64,000 nucleotides of DNA from Mycolicibacterium sp. 018/SC-01/001 (GTDB lineage Bacteria > Actinomycetota > Actinomycetes > Mycobacteriales > Mycobacteriaceae): NCBI RefSeq assembly GCF_007096635.1, contig NZ_VKAA01000013.1:62001-126000 (forward strand). The letters run 5' to 3'. Below the pieces are notes generated by a model. That model saw only the letters and a program-made list of their open reading frames with translations. It ran no database searches and was not told the DNA's origin. Both the position numbers and the translations under genes were made by a program. Each line of letters begins with the position of its first letter. Positions within the stretch are counted from its first letter, which is position 1. Below are positions 53,896-63,140 of this stretch, piece after piece.

Positions 53896-54626
53896 CGCAG
53901 CTCCCGACTTCCGTCGCCCGGTTCGTCGCCATGGTCGCCGGGCACGGGGCGCAGCTGCAGGATCGCGCTGACCGACAGCTCCGACCCGCGACCGTCGGGC
54001 AGCCGCGCGGGCACGTCGACGGCGTTGTGCCGGGCGTAGACACCGGGATTGGGCAGCGTGGTGGGATGCCCACCGGGTGCGAAGCGCTCGATTGCGAGTT
54101 CCCGCTGGGTCTTGCGGCGCTCGAAACGCTCGCGGTGCGCGAGCACCATCGCGCCGAGCGCGGCGGTGATGAGCAGCGCCCCGGTCAACTCGAACGCCCA
54201 CAGATACTTCGTGAACAGCAGCAGTGCCAGGCCTTCGACGTTGCCGTTCCTGTTCGCCTGCGCCAAGCCGGTGAACCCGTTCGCCGACACCGTGCCGATC
54301 CCGGCGATCAGCAGAACCCCGAAACCCACGCCGACGACGATCGCCGAGACACGTTGCCCCCGTAACGTTTCCACCAGGGACTCGGACGAATCGACACCGA
54401 TCAGCATCAGGACGAACAGGAACAGCATCATCACCGCGCCCGTGTAGACGACCACCTGTACGACCCCGAGGAACGGGGCGTCCTGCGCGATGTAGAGCAC
54501 CGCCAGCGCGATCATCGTCACGGCGAGGGAGATCGCCGAGTAGACCGCCTTGGGCGCCGAGACGACACCGAGCGCGCCGATCACTGCGACGGCAGCGAGA
54601 ACCCAGAACAGCACCGCCTCACCCAT
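53892..54626 (-). CDS. nuoJ: NADH-quinone oxidoreductase subunit J
   Basis: 244 residues. Five N-terminal helices ('VVQVVVYTGAVMMLFLFVLM' is the NuoJ signature helix with a pi-bulge) plus a ~65-residue charged C-terminal tail, longer than in E. coli but usual in mycobacteria. Lies 9 bp after the nuoI stop. Confidence 0.93.
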   Translation of the reverse strand: MGEAVLFWVLAAVAVIGALGVVSAPKAVYSAISLAVTMIALAVLYIAQDAPFLGVVQVVVYTGAVMMLFLFVLMLIGVDSSESLVETLRGQRVSAIVVGVGFGVLLIAGIGTVSANGFTGLAQANRNGNVEGLALLLFTKYLWAFELTGALLITAALGAMVLAHRERFERRKTQRELAIERFAPGGHPTTLPNPGVYARHNAVDVPARLPDGRGSELSVSAILQLRPVPGDHGDEPGDGSRELR

Positions 54627-54635
54627 GTCGGGTCC

Positions 54636-55154
54636 TCACCGTGCCTCCAGTGGCTTGATGTTCCCCAGGTAGTAGTCGTCGTCGGTGCTCCCGGGCGCCA
54701 TCGCGTGCGGCGGTGCCTGCATGCCCTCGCCCAGCGGGGCGAGCAGCTTGTCCTTGCCGTAGATCAGATCCGCGCGGTTGTCGTCGGCCAACTCGTAGTC
54801 GTTGGTCATCGTCAGCGCGCGCGTCGGGCACGCCTCGATGCACAGTCCGCAGCCGATGCACCGCAGATAGTTGATCTGGTACACGCGGCCGTAGCGCTCA
54901 CCCGGGGAGAACCGTTCCTCGTCGGTGTTGTCGGCACCTTCGACGTAGATCGCGTCCGCGGGGCATGCCCACGCGCACAGCTCGCACCCGATGCACTTCT
55001 CCAGCCCGTCGGGATACCGGTTCAGTTGGTGCCGGCCGTGATATCGCTTGGCGACCGGTCCGGGTTTCTCCGGGTACTCCTCGGTGACAGGCTTTTTGAA
55101 CATCGCGCCGAACGTGACGGCGAATCCGGCGATCGCGTCGAGGAATCTAGGCAT
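54636..55154 (-). CDS. nuoI: NADH-quinone oxidoreductase subunit I
   Basis: 172 residues. Two [4Fe-4S] ferredoxin motifs: 'CIGCELCAWACP' and 'CIGCGLCIEACP', binding clusters N6a and N6b. ATG 55154 has AAGGAG 7 bp upstream, better than GTG 55160. A peripheral-arm electron-transfer subunit with N-terminal amphipathic helix. Overlaps nuoH by 8 bp. Confidence 0.95.
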   Translation of the reverse strand: MPRFLDAIAGFAVTFGAMFKKPVTEEYPEKPGPVAKRYHGRHQLNRYPDGLEKCIGCELCAWACPADAIYVEGADNTDEERFSPGERYGRVYQINYLRCIGCGLCIEACPTRALTMTNDYELADDNRADLIYGKDKLLAPLGEGMQAPPHAMAPGSTDDDYYLGNIKPLEAR

Positions 55155-56382
55155 CGGCACGCTCCTTGGGCGTCAGCTGAGGCATCGGGGGCACCGGGAA
55201 GGCGCCGGCAACCGGTGGAGAGACGGGGGAGTGCGAGCTGACCCGGCGCGCGCGGCGGGACCGCACGGCCGTCCCCGCCAGTGCCGCGAGCACGACCGCG
55301 GCGAGGCCGATGAGCGCGGTGACCCACGTCGGCAGGCCCTGCTCGCCGAGCGACCGGGTGACCGCGACGACCATGATCCACGCCAGTGACACGGGGATCA
55401 GGATCTTCCATCCCAGCGCCATGAACTGGTCGTAGCGCAGCCGGGGCAGGGTCGCGCGCAGCCACATGAACACGAACAGGAACATCCACACCTTCGCGGT
55501 GAACCACAGCAACGGCCACCAGCCGGCATTGGCGCCGTCGATGAGGCTCAGCGGCCACGGCGCATGCCAGCCGCCCAGGAACAGGGTGGTGGCCAATGCC
55601 GACACCGTCGTCATGTTCACGTACTCGGCGAGCATGAACATCGCGAACTTCAGTGACGAGTACTCGGTGTGGAAGCCGCCGACGAGTTCGCCCTCGGCTT
55701 CGGGCAGATCGAACGGCGCGCGGTTGGTCTCGCCGACCATCGAGGTCAGATACACCAGGAACGACGGGAGAAGCAGGAACACATACCAGGTGTTCTCCTG
55801 CGCCGCCACGATGCCCGACGTCGACATCGTGCCCGAGTAGATGAACACCGCCGCGAACGACAGCGCCATCGCGATCTCATAGGAGACCACCTGCGCCGAC
55901 GAGCGCAGCCCGCCGAGAAGCGGGTACACCGAACCGGATGCCCAGCCCGCGAGCACGATTCCGTACACCCCGATCGACGTGACGGCGAGGATGTAGAGCA
56001 CCGCGACCGGCAGATCGGTCAGCTGCAGGGCGGTGCGGTGCCCGAACACCCAGATCTCGCCACCCATCGGGATCACCGCGAACGCCATGAACGCCGGGAT
56101 CACGGAGATCACCGGTGCCGCAAGGTAGATCCACTTGTCCACCCCGGCGGGGATCAGGCCCTCCTTGAGTGCGAGTTTGACCCCGTCGGCCAGCGACTGC
56201 AGCAGTCCGTGCGGCCCGACCCGGTTGGGGCCGAGCCGCATCTGCATGCGGCCCAGGATCTTTCGCTCCAACAGGATCGCCACGAGCACCGTCAGCAGCA
56301 GGAACACGAAGATGCCCAGGGCCTTGGCCAGTATCAGCCACCACGGATCGTGGCCGAACAGTGTGGGATCGGGGTACGTCAC
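55147..56382 (-). CDS. nuoH: NADH-quinone oxidoreductase subunit H
   Basis: 411 residues from GTG 56382, GTGA overlap with nuoG. Eight helices; 'ERKILGRMQMRLGPNRVGPH' and 'ETNRAPFDLPEAEGELVGGF' are the quinone-site signatures. A ~40-residue Pro/Arg-rich C-terminal tail is present, as in other mycobacteria. Confidence 0.95.
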   Translation of the reverse strand: MTYPDPTLFGHDPWWLILAKALGIFVFLLLTVLVAILLERKILGRMQMRLGPNRVGPHGLLQSLADGVKLALKEGLIPAGVDKWIYLAAPVISVIPAFMAFAVIPMGGEIWVFGHRTALQLTDLPVAVLYILAVTSIGVYGIVLAGWASGSVYPLLGGLRSSAQVVSYEIAMALSFAAVFIYSGTMSTSGIVAAQENTWYVFLLLPSFLVYLTSMVGETNRAPFDLPEAEGELVGGFHTEYSSLKFAMFMLAEYVNMTTVSALATTLFLGGWHAPWPLSLIDGANAGWWPLLWFTAKVWMFLFVFMWLRATLPRLRYDQFMALGWKILIPVSLAWIMVVAVTRSLGEQGLPTWVTALIGLAAVVLAALAGTAVRSRRARRVSSHSPVSPPVAGAFPVPPMPQLTPKERADA

Positions 56383-58763
56383 TGGGGCTCCCGTCCGATC
56401 GACACCACCGCGCCGGCGGTCACGCCCAGAGTCGCGTGCACCGCGCAGCCCGGCGAATTCGTCGGCAACCACACCACCCGGTCGGCCATCTCGGTCACCG
56501 CCAACGGCAGCGTGATCGAGCCCCGGTCGGTGGAGACGGTGACCGGATCGCCCGGCTGGGCGTCGATGTCGGCGGCGGTGGTCGCCGACAGGCGCACCAC
56601 GGCAGCGTGCGCGGTACCCGCGAGGTGCGGCTCACCGTCCTGTAAGCGGCCCTGGTCGAGCAGGAGCCGCCACGTCGCCAGCACGGCCTGACCGGCGGCG
56701 GGCTCGGGTGCCGGGCCGACGGGCCGGTCGACGCCGTCACGTGCCCCGGCCCACAGACCCACGCGGGCACGGTCATCGGCGACGGCCGCGGCCGAGGACG
56801 TGCCCAGGTCGATGCCCAGTTCGTCGGCCAGGAAGCCCAGCACGCGGAAATCGGATACTGCATTGGTGTGCAGCGATGGTCCGAAAGGCCGAGTTCGGCC
56901 TTCCCAGTTCACGAACGAGCCCGCTTTCTCGACCACCGGAGCGACGGGGAACACGACGTCGGCGCGATCGGTGACCGCGCTGCGGCGCACTTCCAGGCTG
57001 ACGACGAACGGTGCCGCGTCGATCGCCGCGCGAGCGGCCGACGGGTCGGGCAGATCGTCGAGGTCGACACCGCCGATCAGCAGTGCGTCGAGTTCACCGG
57101 CCGCGGCGGCGGCCAGGATCGCGGTGGTGTCACGGCCCGGCTGTGCCGGCAGCGCGTCGACGTGCCACGCCTGCGCCATCAGGGTTCGCGCGGCATCGTC
57201 GTGGACCGGACGACCGCCCGGCAGCAGCGTGGGCAGCGCGCCCGCCTCCACGGCGCCGCGATCCCCGGCGCGGCGGGGAATCCACGCCAGCCGCGCCCCG
57301 GTGCTCGCGGCGAGGCGCGCCGCCGCGGACAGCGCACCGGGTGCCGTCGCGAGCCGTTCGCCGACGAGGATCAGCGCACCGGGCATCGACAACAGGGCAT
57401 TGCCTGTCAGCTCGTCGATGGCTGCGGCCTCTGCGCCGGGAACGGCGGACACCAGCTCTCCGGAGAGTTTCCGCAAGCCGCGGGAGGCCAACGGTGCCAC
57501 CGACAGCACCTGGAGCCCCTTCTTGCGGACCGCTTTGCGCAACCGCAGGAACACGATCGGCGACTCGTCCTCGGGCTCGAAGCCGGCGAGCAGCACTGCG
57601 GGAGCCTTCTCCAGATCGGCGTAGCTGACGTCCATCGGCAGGCCCGCGACGTGCGCGCCGAGGAACGCCGTCTCCTCGTCGCTGTGCGGGCGAATGCGGA
57701 AGTCGATGTCGTTGCTGCCCAGCACGATCCGGGTGAACTTCGCGTAGGTGTAGGCGTCTTCGGACGTGCAGCGGCCTCCGACCAGCACCCCGGCGCGGCC
57801 CTCGGCGGCGGTCAGCCTGCCCGCCGCCACGCTGAGCGCTTCGGACCACGATGCGGGTCGTAGGACGCCGTCTTCGCGAAGCAGCGGCGTGGTGATGCGA
57901 TCGCCGACCGTGGCATAGGTGAACGCCCAGCGGCCCTTGTCGCAGTTCCACTCTTCGTTGACCTCGGGATCGTCACCGGCGAGGCGGCGCAACACCTTTC
58001 CGCGGCGATGGTCGGTGCGCTGGGCGCACCCCGAGGCGCAGTGCTCGCAGACACTCGGGCTCGACACGAGGTCGAACGGCCGCGCGCGGAACCGGTAGGC
58101 GGCGCCCGTCAGCGCGCCGACCGGACAGATCTGCACGGTGTTCCCGGAGAAGTACGACTGGAACGGCTCGCCGGTGGCGATGCCGACCTGCTGGCTCGCC
58201 CCGCGCTCGAGCAGGTCGATGAATTTGTCGCCGGCGATCTGGTCGGAGAAGCGGGTGCAGCGCGCGCACAGCACGCAGCGTTCGCGGTCCAGCAGCACCT
58301 GGGACGAGATCGCGATCGGCTTCGGGAAGGTGCGCTTGGTGTCTTCGAAACGGGTTTCGCTGCGGCCGTGCGACATCGCCTGGTTCTGCAGGGGGCACTC
58401 ACCGCCCTTGTCACAGATCGGGCAGTCCAGCGGATGGTTGATCAACAGCAATTCCATCACGCCGTGCTGCGCCTTGTCGGCCGCCTCCGAGGTGAACTGC
58501 GTGCGTACGACCATGTCCGGTGACACCGTGGTGGTGCACGACGCCAAGGGCTTTCGCTGTCCCTCGACCTCGACCAGGCACTGCCGGCAGGCACCGACGG
58601 GGTCGAGCAGCGGGTGGTCGCAGAAGCGGGGAATCTGCACGCCCATCAGTTCGGCGGCTCGGATCACCAGGGTCCCCTTGGGGACACTGACCTCGGTGCC
58701 GTCGATGGTGAGTGTGACCATCTCGACCGTCGGCGCGTCGTGACTGTGCTCAGCCAGCGTCAT
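56379..58763 (-). CDS. nuoG: NADH-quinone oxidoreductase subunit G
   Basis: 794 residues from ATG 58763. Cluster ligands in order: [2Fe-2S] N1b ('CDHPLLDPVGACRQC' then C), His-ligated N5 ('HPLDCPICDKGGEC'), N4 ('CVLCARC' and 'CPVGAL') and the extra N7 set ('CEHCASGC', then 'CDKGRW'), followed by a molybdopterin-oxidoreductase-like domain. N7 is retained, as in Thermus and E. coli. It is separated from nuoF by a 94-bp gap holding a hairpin. Confidence 0.95.
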   Translation of the reverse strand: MTLAEHSHDAPTVEMVTLTIDGTEVSVPKGTLVIRAAELMGVQIPRFCDHPLLDPVGACRQCLVEVEGQRKPLASCTTTVSPDMVVRTQFTSEAADKAQHGVMELLLINHPLDCPICDKGGECPLQNQAMSHGRSETRFEDTKRTFPKPIAISSQVLLDRERCVLCARCTRFSDQIAGDKFIDLLERGASQQVGIATGEPFQSYFSGNTVQICPVGALTGAAYRFRARPFDLVSSPSVCEHCASGCAQRTDHRRGKVLRRLAGDDPEVNEEWNCDKGRWAFTYATVGDRITTPLLREDGVLRPASWSEALSVAAGRLTAAEGRAGVLVGGRCTSEDAYTYAKFTRIVLGSNDIDFRIRPHSDEETAFLGAHVAGLPMDVSYADLEKAPAVLLAGFEPEDESPIVFLRLRKAVRKKGLQVLSVAPLASRGLRKLSGELVSAVPGAEAAAIDELTGNALLSMPGALILVGERLATAPGALSAAARLAASTGARLAWIPRRAGDRGAVEAGALPTLLPGGRPVHDDAARTLMAQAWHVDALPAQPGRDTTAILAAAAAGELDALLIGGVDLDDLPDPSAARAAIDAAPFVVSLEVRRSAVTDRADVVFPVAPVVEKAGSFVNWEGRTRPFGPSLHTNAVSDFRVLGFLADELGIDLGTSSAAAVADDRARVGLWAGARDGVDRPVGPAPEPAAGQAVLATWRLLLDQGRLQDGEPHLAGTAHAAVVRLSATTAADIDAQPGDPVTVSTDRGSITLPLAVTEMADRVVWLPTNSPGCAVHATLGVTAGAVVSIGREPQ

Positions 58764-58782
58764 GCGTGCCCCCGTTCTTCCG

Positions 58783-58843
58783 GCGAGCAGACGCGAACTC
58801 GACCACTTTCGCGGCGTGTCCACTCGAGTTCGTGTCTGCTCGC
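58783..58843. repeat. 20-bp-arm hairpin between nuoF and nuoG
   Basis: GCGAGCAGACGCGAACTCGA (58783-58802) pairs with 58824-58843 at 19 of 20 positions (one G:T); the loop is 21 nt and includes CACTTTCGCGG. It lies in the only sizeable gap (58764-58857) of the nuo operon. Similar 'GCGAGCAGAC' palindromes occur between genes in mycobacteria. It may be a processing, attenuation or mobile palindrome site. Confidence 0.8.
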
Positions 58844-58857
58844 GGGAAGGGGGTGAC

Positions 58858-60177
58858 TCACGCGCCCACTCCTTCCGGTGCGGCCAGCATCGACGCGTAC
58901 GGGTCGAACGGGCATCCCGCGCCGTCCAGATGAGCCTCGTACTCGCCGCGGAAGTGCTTGAGCGAGGACAGGATCGGACTCGCCGCGCCATCGCCCAACG
59001 CGCAGAAGGACTTACCAAAGATGTTGTCCGAGATGTCGAGCAGCTTGTCCAGGTCCTCCTCGGTGCCGCGGCCCGTCTCCAGCCGCTCGTAGATCTGCGC
59101 CAGCCAGTAGGTGCCCTCACGGCACGGCGTGCACTTGCCGCACGACTCGTGGGCGTAGAACTGCGTCCAGCGGCGCACCGCGCGCACCACACAGGTGGTG
59201 TCGTCGAAGATCTGCAGGGCCTTGGTGCCGAGCATCGAGCCGACCCCGGCCATCCCCTCGTAATCGAGAGGCACATCGAGGTGTTCGGCGGTCAGCAGCG
59301 GCGTCGACGATCCGCCCGGAGTCCAGAACTTCAGCTCGTGCCCGGCCCGCACGCCGCCGGCGTAGTCGAGCAACTCCCGCAGCGTGATGCCCAGCGGGGC
59401 TTCGTACTGCCCGGGCGTGGTGACATGGCCCGACAGCGAGTAGAGCGTGAAGCCGGGCGATTTCTCCGAGCCCATCGACCGGAACCAGTCCACGCCGTTG
59501 CGCAGGATCGGCGGCACGCTGGCGATCGACTCGACGTTGTTGACCACCGTCGGGCACGCATAGAGGCCGGCGACCGCGGGGAACGGCGGCCGCAGGCGCG
59601 GCTGACCCCGCCGCCCCTCCAGAGAGTCCAGCAGCGCGGTCTCCTCGCCGCAGATGTAAGCGCCTGCACCGGCGTGCACCACGAGTTCGAGATCGAACCC
59701 GGACCCGGCGATGTCGGTGCCCAGATAGCCGGCGTCGTACGCCTCGGCGACCGCGGTCTGCAGCCGACGCAGCACAGGGAGCACCTCGCCGCGCAGGTAG
59801 ATGAACGCGTGGTGGGCCCGGATCGCGTACGCCGCGATGATGGCACCCTCGACCAGGAAGTGCGGCGTCGTCAGCATCAGCGGCATGTCTTTGCACGTGC
59901 CGGGTTCCGACTCGTCGGCGTTGATCACCAGGTAGTGCGGTTTGGCGGCCGCACCCTCGTCGCCTTGGGGGATGAACGACCACTTCGTCCCTGTCGGGAA
60001 CCCCGCGCCACCCCGCCCGCGCAGCCCCGAATCCTTGACCAGCGCGATGACGTCGTCGGGCCCCATCGCCAGCGCTGTGTCGAGAGCTTCGTAACCGCCG
60101 TGCCGGCGATACGTCTCCATGGTCCACGGTTGCGGTTCGTCCCAGTAACTGCTGAGGACCGGTGTCAATGGAGTCAT
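58858..60177 (-). CDS. nuoF: NADH-quinone oxidoreductase subunit F
   Basis: 439 residues. 'GLRGRGGAGFPTGTKWSF' binds NADH and FMN; 'INADESEPGTCKDM' is the FMN loop; 'ESCGKCTPCREGTYWL' plus a distal Cys hold [4Fe-4S] N3. It receives electrons from NADH. The start overlaps nuoE by ATGA (60174-60177). Confidence 0.95.
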   Translation of the reverse strand: MTPLTPVLSSYWDEPQPWTMETYRRHGGYEALDTALAMGPDDVIALVKDSGLRGRGGAGFPTGTKWSFIPQGDEGAAAKPHYLVINADESEPGTCKDMPLMLTTPHFLVEGAIIAAYAIRAHHAFIYLRGEVLPVLRRLQTAVAEAYDAGYLGTDIAGSGFDLELVVHAGAGAYICGEETALLDSLEGRRGQPRLRPPFPAVAGLYACPTVVNNVESIASVPPILRNGVDWFRSMGSEKSPGFTLYSLSGHVTTPGQYEAPLGITLRELLDYAGGVRAGHELKFWTPGGSSTPLLTAEHLDVPLDYEGMAGVGSMLGTKALQIFDDTTCVVRAVRRWTQFYAHESCGKCTPCREGTYWLAQIYERLETGRGTEEDLDKLLDISDNIFGKSFCALGDGAASPILSSLKHFRGEYEAHLDGAGCPFDPYASMLAAPEGVGA

Positions 60178-61043
60178 GACGCGTCCGCCGCGTTCGGATC
60201 GGTGTCGGGGGTCTGCCCACGGGCGGGCACTTCGGCCGACGGTGCAGGTGCGGGTTGGTCCTTGACGGCCTCAGCCGCTTCGGCCTGCTCCTGACCCGGG
60301 GCGTCGGCGGTGCTGTCGGTTGCGGGCCCGTCGGCATCCGGGGCACTCATGCCGCGCTCGCGGGCGATCGTCAACCCGGCCAACGTCGCCGCACCGGCCG
60401 ATCCTGTCTCATCGCTCGAGGACCCAAGGCCGGCAAGGGTTCTCGCTGCCTCCCGGAACGTGCACAGTGACCCGCTGCGTGACGGTGCCGGCGGTTGGCC
60501 GGCCTGGAGCGCGTCCACCAGATCGCGAGCCGACGACGGGGTCTGGTTGTCGAAGAAATCCCAATTCACCATCACCACGGGCGCGTAGTCGCAGGCCGCG
60601 TTGCACTCGACGTGCTCCAGCGTGATCCGGCCGTCCAGCGTGTTCTGCCCGGCGAGGATGCCGAGGTGCTCCTGCAACGTGTCGAGGATCGCGTCTCCGC
60701 CCATCACGGCGCACAGCGTGTTGGTGCACACGCCGACGAGGTAGTCCCCGGTGGGAGTGCGCCGGTACATGGAGTAGAACGTCGCGACCGCGGTCACTTC
60801 CGCGGGCGTCAAGCCCAATTGCCCGGCGCAGAAGGCGATTCCGGCGGGAGTCAGGTAACCGTCCTCGGCCTGCACCAGATGCAGCAGCGGTAGCAGAGCC
60901 GAACGCGACTCCGGATACCGAGCGACGATCGTCGCGGCGTCCTGCGCCAGTCGTTCCGCGACATCGGTGGGATAGGCCGCCGGTCCGTGGATCGGCGGGC
61001 CCGGCTCGTCGGGACGCTGTCCGAGTTCGAGGAACACACTCAT
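60174..61043 (-). CDS. nuoE: NADH-quinone oxidoreductase subunit E
   Basis: 289 residues from ATG 61043, with GAGG upstream. The thioredoxin-like [2Fe-2S] domain carries ligands in 'CTNTLC' and 'ECNAACDYAPVV' (cluster N1a). A ~80-residue acidic, Ala/Pro-rich C-terminal tail, not needed for the fold, extends it well beyond the ~160-residue E. coli protein. A TTG at 61127 would add a repeat-encoded charged segment (ADERLREEQT copies) but lacks a ribosome-binding site. Confidence 0.93.
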   Translation of the reverse strand: MSVFLELGQRPDEPGPPIHGPAAYPTDVAERLAQDAATIVARYPESRSALLPLLHLVQAEDGYLTPAGIAFCAGQLGLTPAEVTAVATFYSMYRRTPTGDYLVGVCTNTLCAVMGGDAILDTLQEHLGILAGQNTLDGRITLEHVECNAACDYAPVVMVNWDFFDNQTPSSARDLVDALQAGQPPAPSRSGSLCTFREAARTLAGLGSSSDETGSAGAATLAGLTIARERGMSAPDADGPATDSTADAPGQEQAEAAEAVKDQPAPAPSAEVPARGQTPDTDPNAADAS

Positions 61044-61057
61044 CCCTGCCCTCGCCT

Positions 61058-61137
61058 CTTCGCGCAAGCGCTCATCAGCCGTCTGTTCTTCGCGCAAGCG
61101 CTCATCAGCCGTCTGTTCTTCGCGCAAGCGCTCATCA
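61058..61137. repeat. Tandem 30-bp repeats between nuoD and nuoE
   Basis: Unit CTTCGCGCAAGCGCTCATCA plus GCCGTCTGTT: two full copies (61058-61087, 61088-61117) and 20 bp of a third (61118-61137). The last copy contains the nuoD stop codon (61135-61137). Each unit has a small GCGC-AA-GCGC dyad. The length is divisible by three, so copy number changes would not shift the frame. Confidence 0.9.
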
Positions 61138-62463
61138 CCGGTCCACCCCGCCCATCACCGGATCGATCGACGCCACCGCCGCGATCGCGTCGGCCACCAT
61201 GCCTCCTTCGCACATCGCCGCCACCGCTTGCAGATTCGTGAACGACGGGTCGCGGTAGTGCACCCGGTAGGGGCGGGTCCCGCCGTCGGAGACCATGTGC
61301 ACGCCGAGTTCACCGCGGGGCGACTCGACGGCCGTGTACACCTGACCCGCCGGCACCCGGAATCCCTCGGTGACGATCTTGAAGTGGTGGATCAGGCCCT
61401 CCATCGAGCGCCCCATGATCTTGGCGATGTGCTCGGGGGAGTTACCGAGGCCGTCCGGGCCGACTTTCAGGTCCGCCGGCCACGCGAGCTTCTTGTCGTC
61501 GATCATCACCGGCGCTCCGGCCAGCCTGTCGAGGCGCTCCACGCACTGCTCGACGATCTTGAGCGACTCGCGCATCTCTTTGACGCGAATCAGGTAGCGG
61601 CCGTAGGAGTCGCAGCGGTCGTCGGTGATCACGTCGAAGTCGTACGTCTCATAACCGCAGTAGGGCTGCGCTTTGCGCAGATCGTGCGGCAGCCCCGTCG
61701 AGCGCAGCACCGGACCGGTGATGCCCAGCGCCATGCATCCGGTGAGATCGAGGTAGCCCACCCCGACAGTGCGCGCCTTCCAGATGGAGTTCTCGTTGAG
61801 CAGGTTCTCCAGGTCGCGCAGCCGTTCGGGCAGCAACGTCATCAGCTCGTGCAGCTGCGGCATGGCCTCATCGGGCAGATCGACCGCGACCCCGCCGGGG
61901 CGGATGTAGGCGTGATTCATCCGCAGGCCGGTGATGGTCTCGAACATCGACAGGATGAGTTCGCGCTCCCGGAAACCGAGGAACATCGCCGTCATCGCGC
62001 CCAACTCCATGCCGCCGGTGGCCAGCGCGACCAGATGGCTGGAGATCCGGTTGAGCTCCATCATCATCACCCGGATCACCGACGCCCGTTCGGGGATCGC
62101 GTCGGTGATGTCGAGGAGCTTCTCCACGCCCAGGCAGTACACCGTCTCGTTGAAGAACGGTGACAGGTAGTCCATTCGGGTCACGAACGTGACGCCCTGT
62201 GTCCACGTGCGGAATTCGAGATTCTTCTCGATGCCGGTGTGCAGATAGCCGATCCCGCAGCGGGCCTCGACGATCGTCTCGCCTTCGATCTCGAGGATCA
62301 GCCGCAGCACTCCGTGCGTGGACGGGTGCTGGGGTCCCATGTTGACCACGATCCGTTCGCCGGCGTGCTCGGCGGCGTTCTCGCGGGCGGCGATGACGAC
62401 CTGATCCCAGTCCTGGCCGCCGACGACGACCACCCTCTCCGGGCGGTGCGCTGAGGTGGTCAT
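61135..62463 (-). CDS. nuoD: NADH-quinone oxidoreductase subunit D
   Basis: 442 residues. The 49-kDa-type subunit lining the quinone pocket ('NMGPQHPSTHGVLRL' near the start with conserved His; 'YDFDVITDDRCDSYGRYLIRV' later). ATG 62463 overlaps the nuoC stop by one base. Its stop is inside the 30-bp repeat array. Confidence 0.95.
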   Translation of the reverse strand: MTTSAHRPERVVVVGGQDWDQVVIAARENAAEHAGERIVVNMGPQHPSTHGVLRLILEIEGETIVEARCGIGYLHTGIEKNLEFRTWTQGVTFVTRMDYLSPFFNETVYCLGVEKLLDITDAIPERASVIRVMMMELNRISSHLVALATGGMELGAMTAMFLGFRERELILSMFETITGLRMNHAYIRPGGVAVDLPDEAMPQLHELMTLLPERLRDLENLLNENSIWKARTVGVGYLDLTGCMALGITGPVLRSTGLPHDLRKAQPYCGYETYDFDVITDDRCDSYGRYLIRVKEMRESLKIVEQCVERLDRLAGAPVMIDDKKLAWPADLKVGPDGLGNSPEHIAKIMGRSMEGLIHHFKIVTEGFRVPAGQVYTAVESPRGELGVHMVSDGGTRPYRVHYRDPSFTNLQAVAAMCEGGMVADAIAAVASIDPVMGGVDR

Positions 62464-63140
62464 CAGTTGTAGGACCTCCGCTGGTCGGGTGGCGGGATCT
62501 GCGCGCCGTGGTACTCCACGGGTATGCCGCCCAACGGATAGTCCTTGCGCTGAGGATGACCGATCCAGTCGTCGGGCATCTCGATTCTGGTCAGCGCCGG
62601 GTGCCCGTCGAAGACGATCCCGAAGAAGTCATAGGTCTCCCGCTCGTGCCAGTCGGTGGTGGGATACACCGAGAACAGCGACGGGATGTGCGGATCGTCG
62701 TCCGGGGCAGTCACTTCCACGCGGATCCGGCGGTTGTGGGTGATCGACATCAGCGGGTAGACCGCATGCAGTTCCCGGCCGCTGTCGTCCGGGTAGTGCA
62801 CGCCGCTGACTCCCAGGCAGAGTTCGAAACGCAGTGCGGCGTCATCGCGCAGGGCGTGTGCGACGTCGACCAGCCTCTCGCGGTGCACCTCCAGCGTGAG
62901 CTCACCGCGGTAGACGATGACCCGCTCGATGGCCTCGGCTGTCACGTCGTCGCCGAGTGCGGACTCCAGTGCGTCGACGACGTCGTCGAAATGGCCGCCG
63001 TAGGGGCGCGGGGTGCTGCCCGGCAGGGCGACGGGCCGGATCAGGCGGCCGTATCCGGACGTGTCTCCGCTGCCCGATGCGCCGAACATGCCGCGCCGCA
63101 CACCGATCACCTCGGGACCGGTGCCGTCGGTGCCGGTCAC
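62463..63140 (-). CDS. nuoC: NADH-quinone oxidoreductase subunit C
   Basis: 225 residues from GTG 63140 (GTGA overlap with nuoB). The 30-kDa signature is 'ERETYDFFGIVFDGHPALTR' followed by 'MPDDWIGHPQRKDYPLGG'. Separate nuoC and nuoD genes, unlike the fused E. coli nuoCD. Peripheral arm. Confidence 0.95.
   Translation of the reverse strand: MTGTDGTGPEVIGVRRGMFGASGSGDTSGYGRLIRPVALPGSTPRPYGGHFDDVVDALESALGDDVTAEAIERVIVYRGELTLEVHRERLVDVAHALRDDAALRFELCLGVSGVHYPDDSGRELHAVYPLMSITHNRRIRVEVTAPDDDPHIPSLFSVYPTTDWHERETYDFFGIVFDGHPALTRIEMPDDWIGHPQRKDYPLGGIPVEYHGAQIPPPDQRRSYN

Noticed and set aside
61058..61137. CRISPR array
   Set aside because: The 30-bp units are directly adjacent with no spacers, and no cas genes are nearby.
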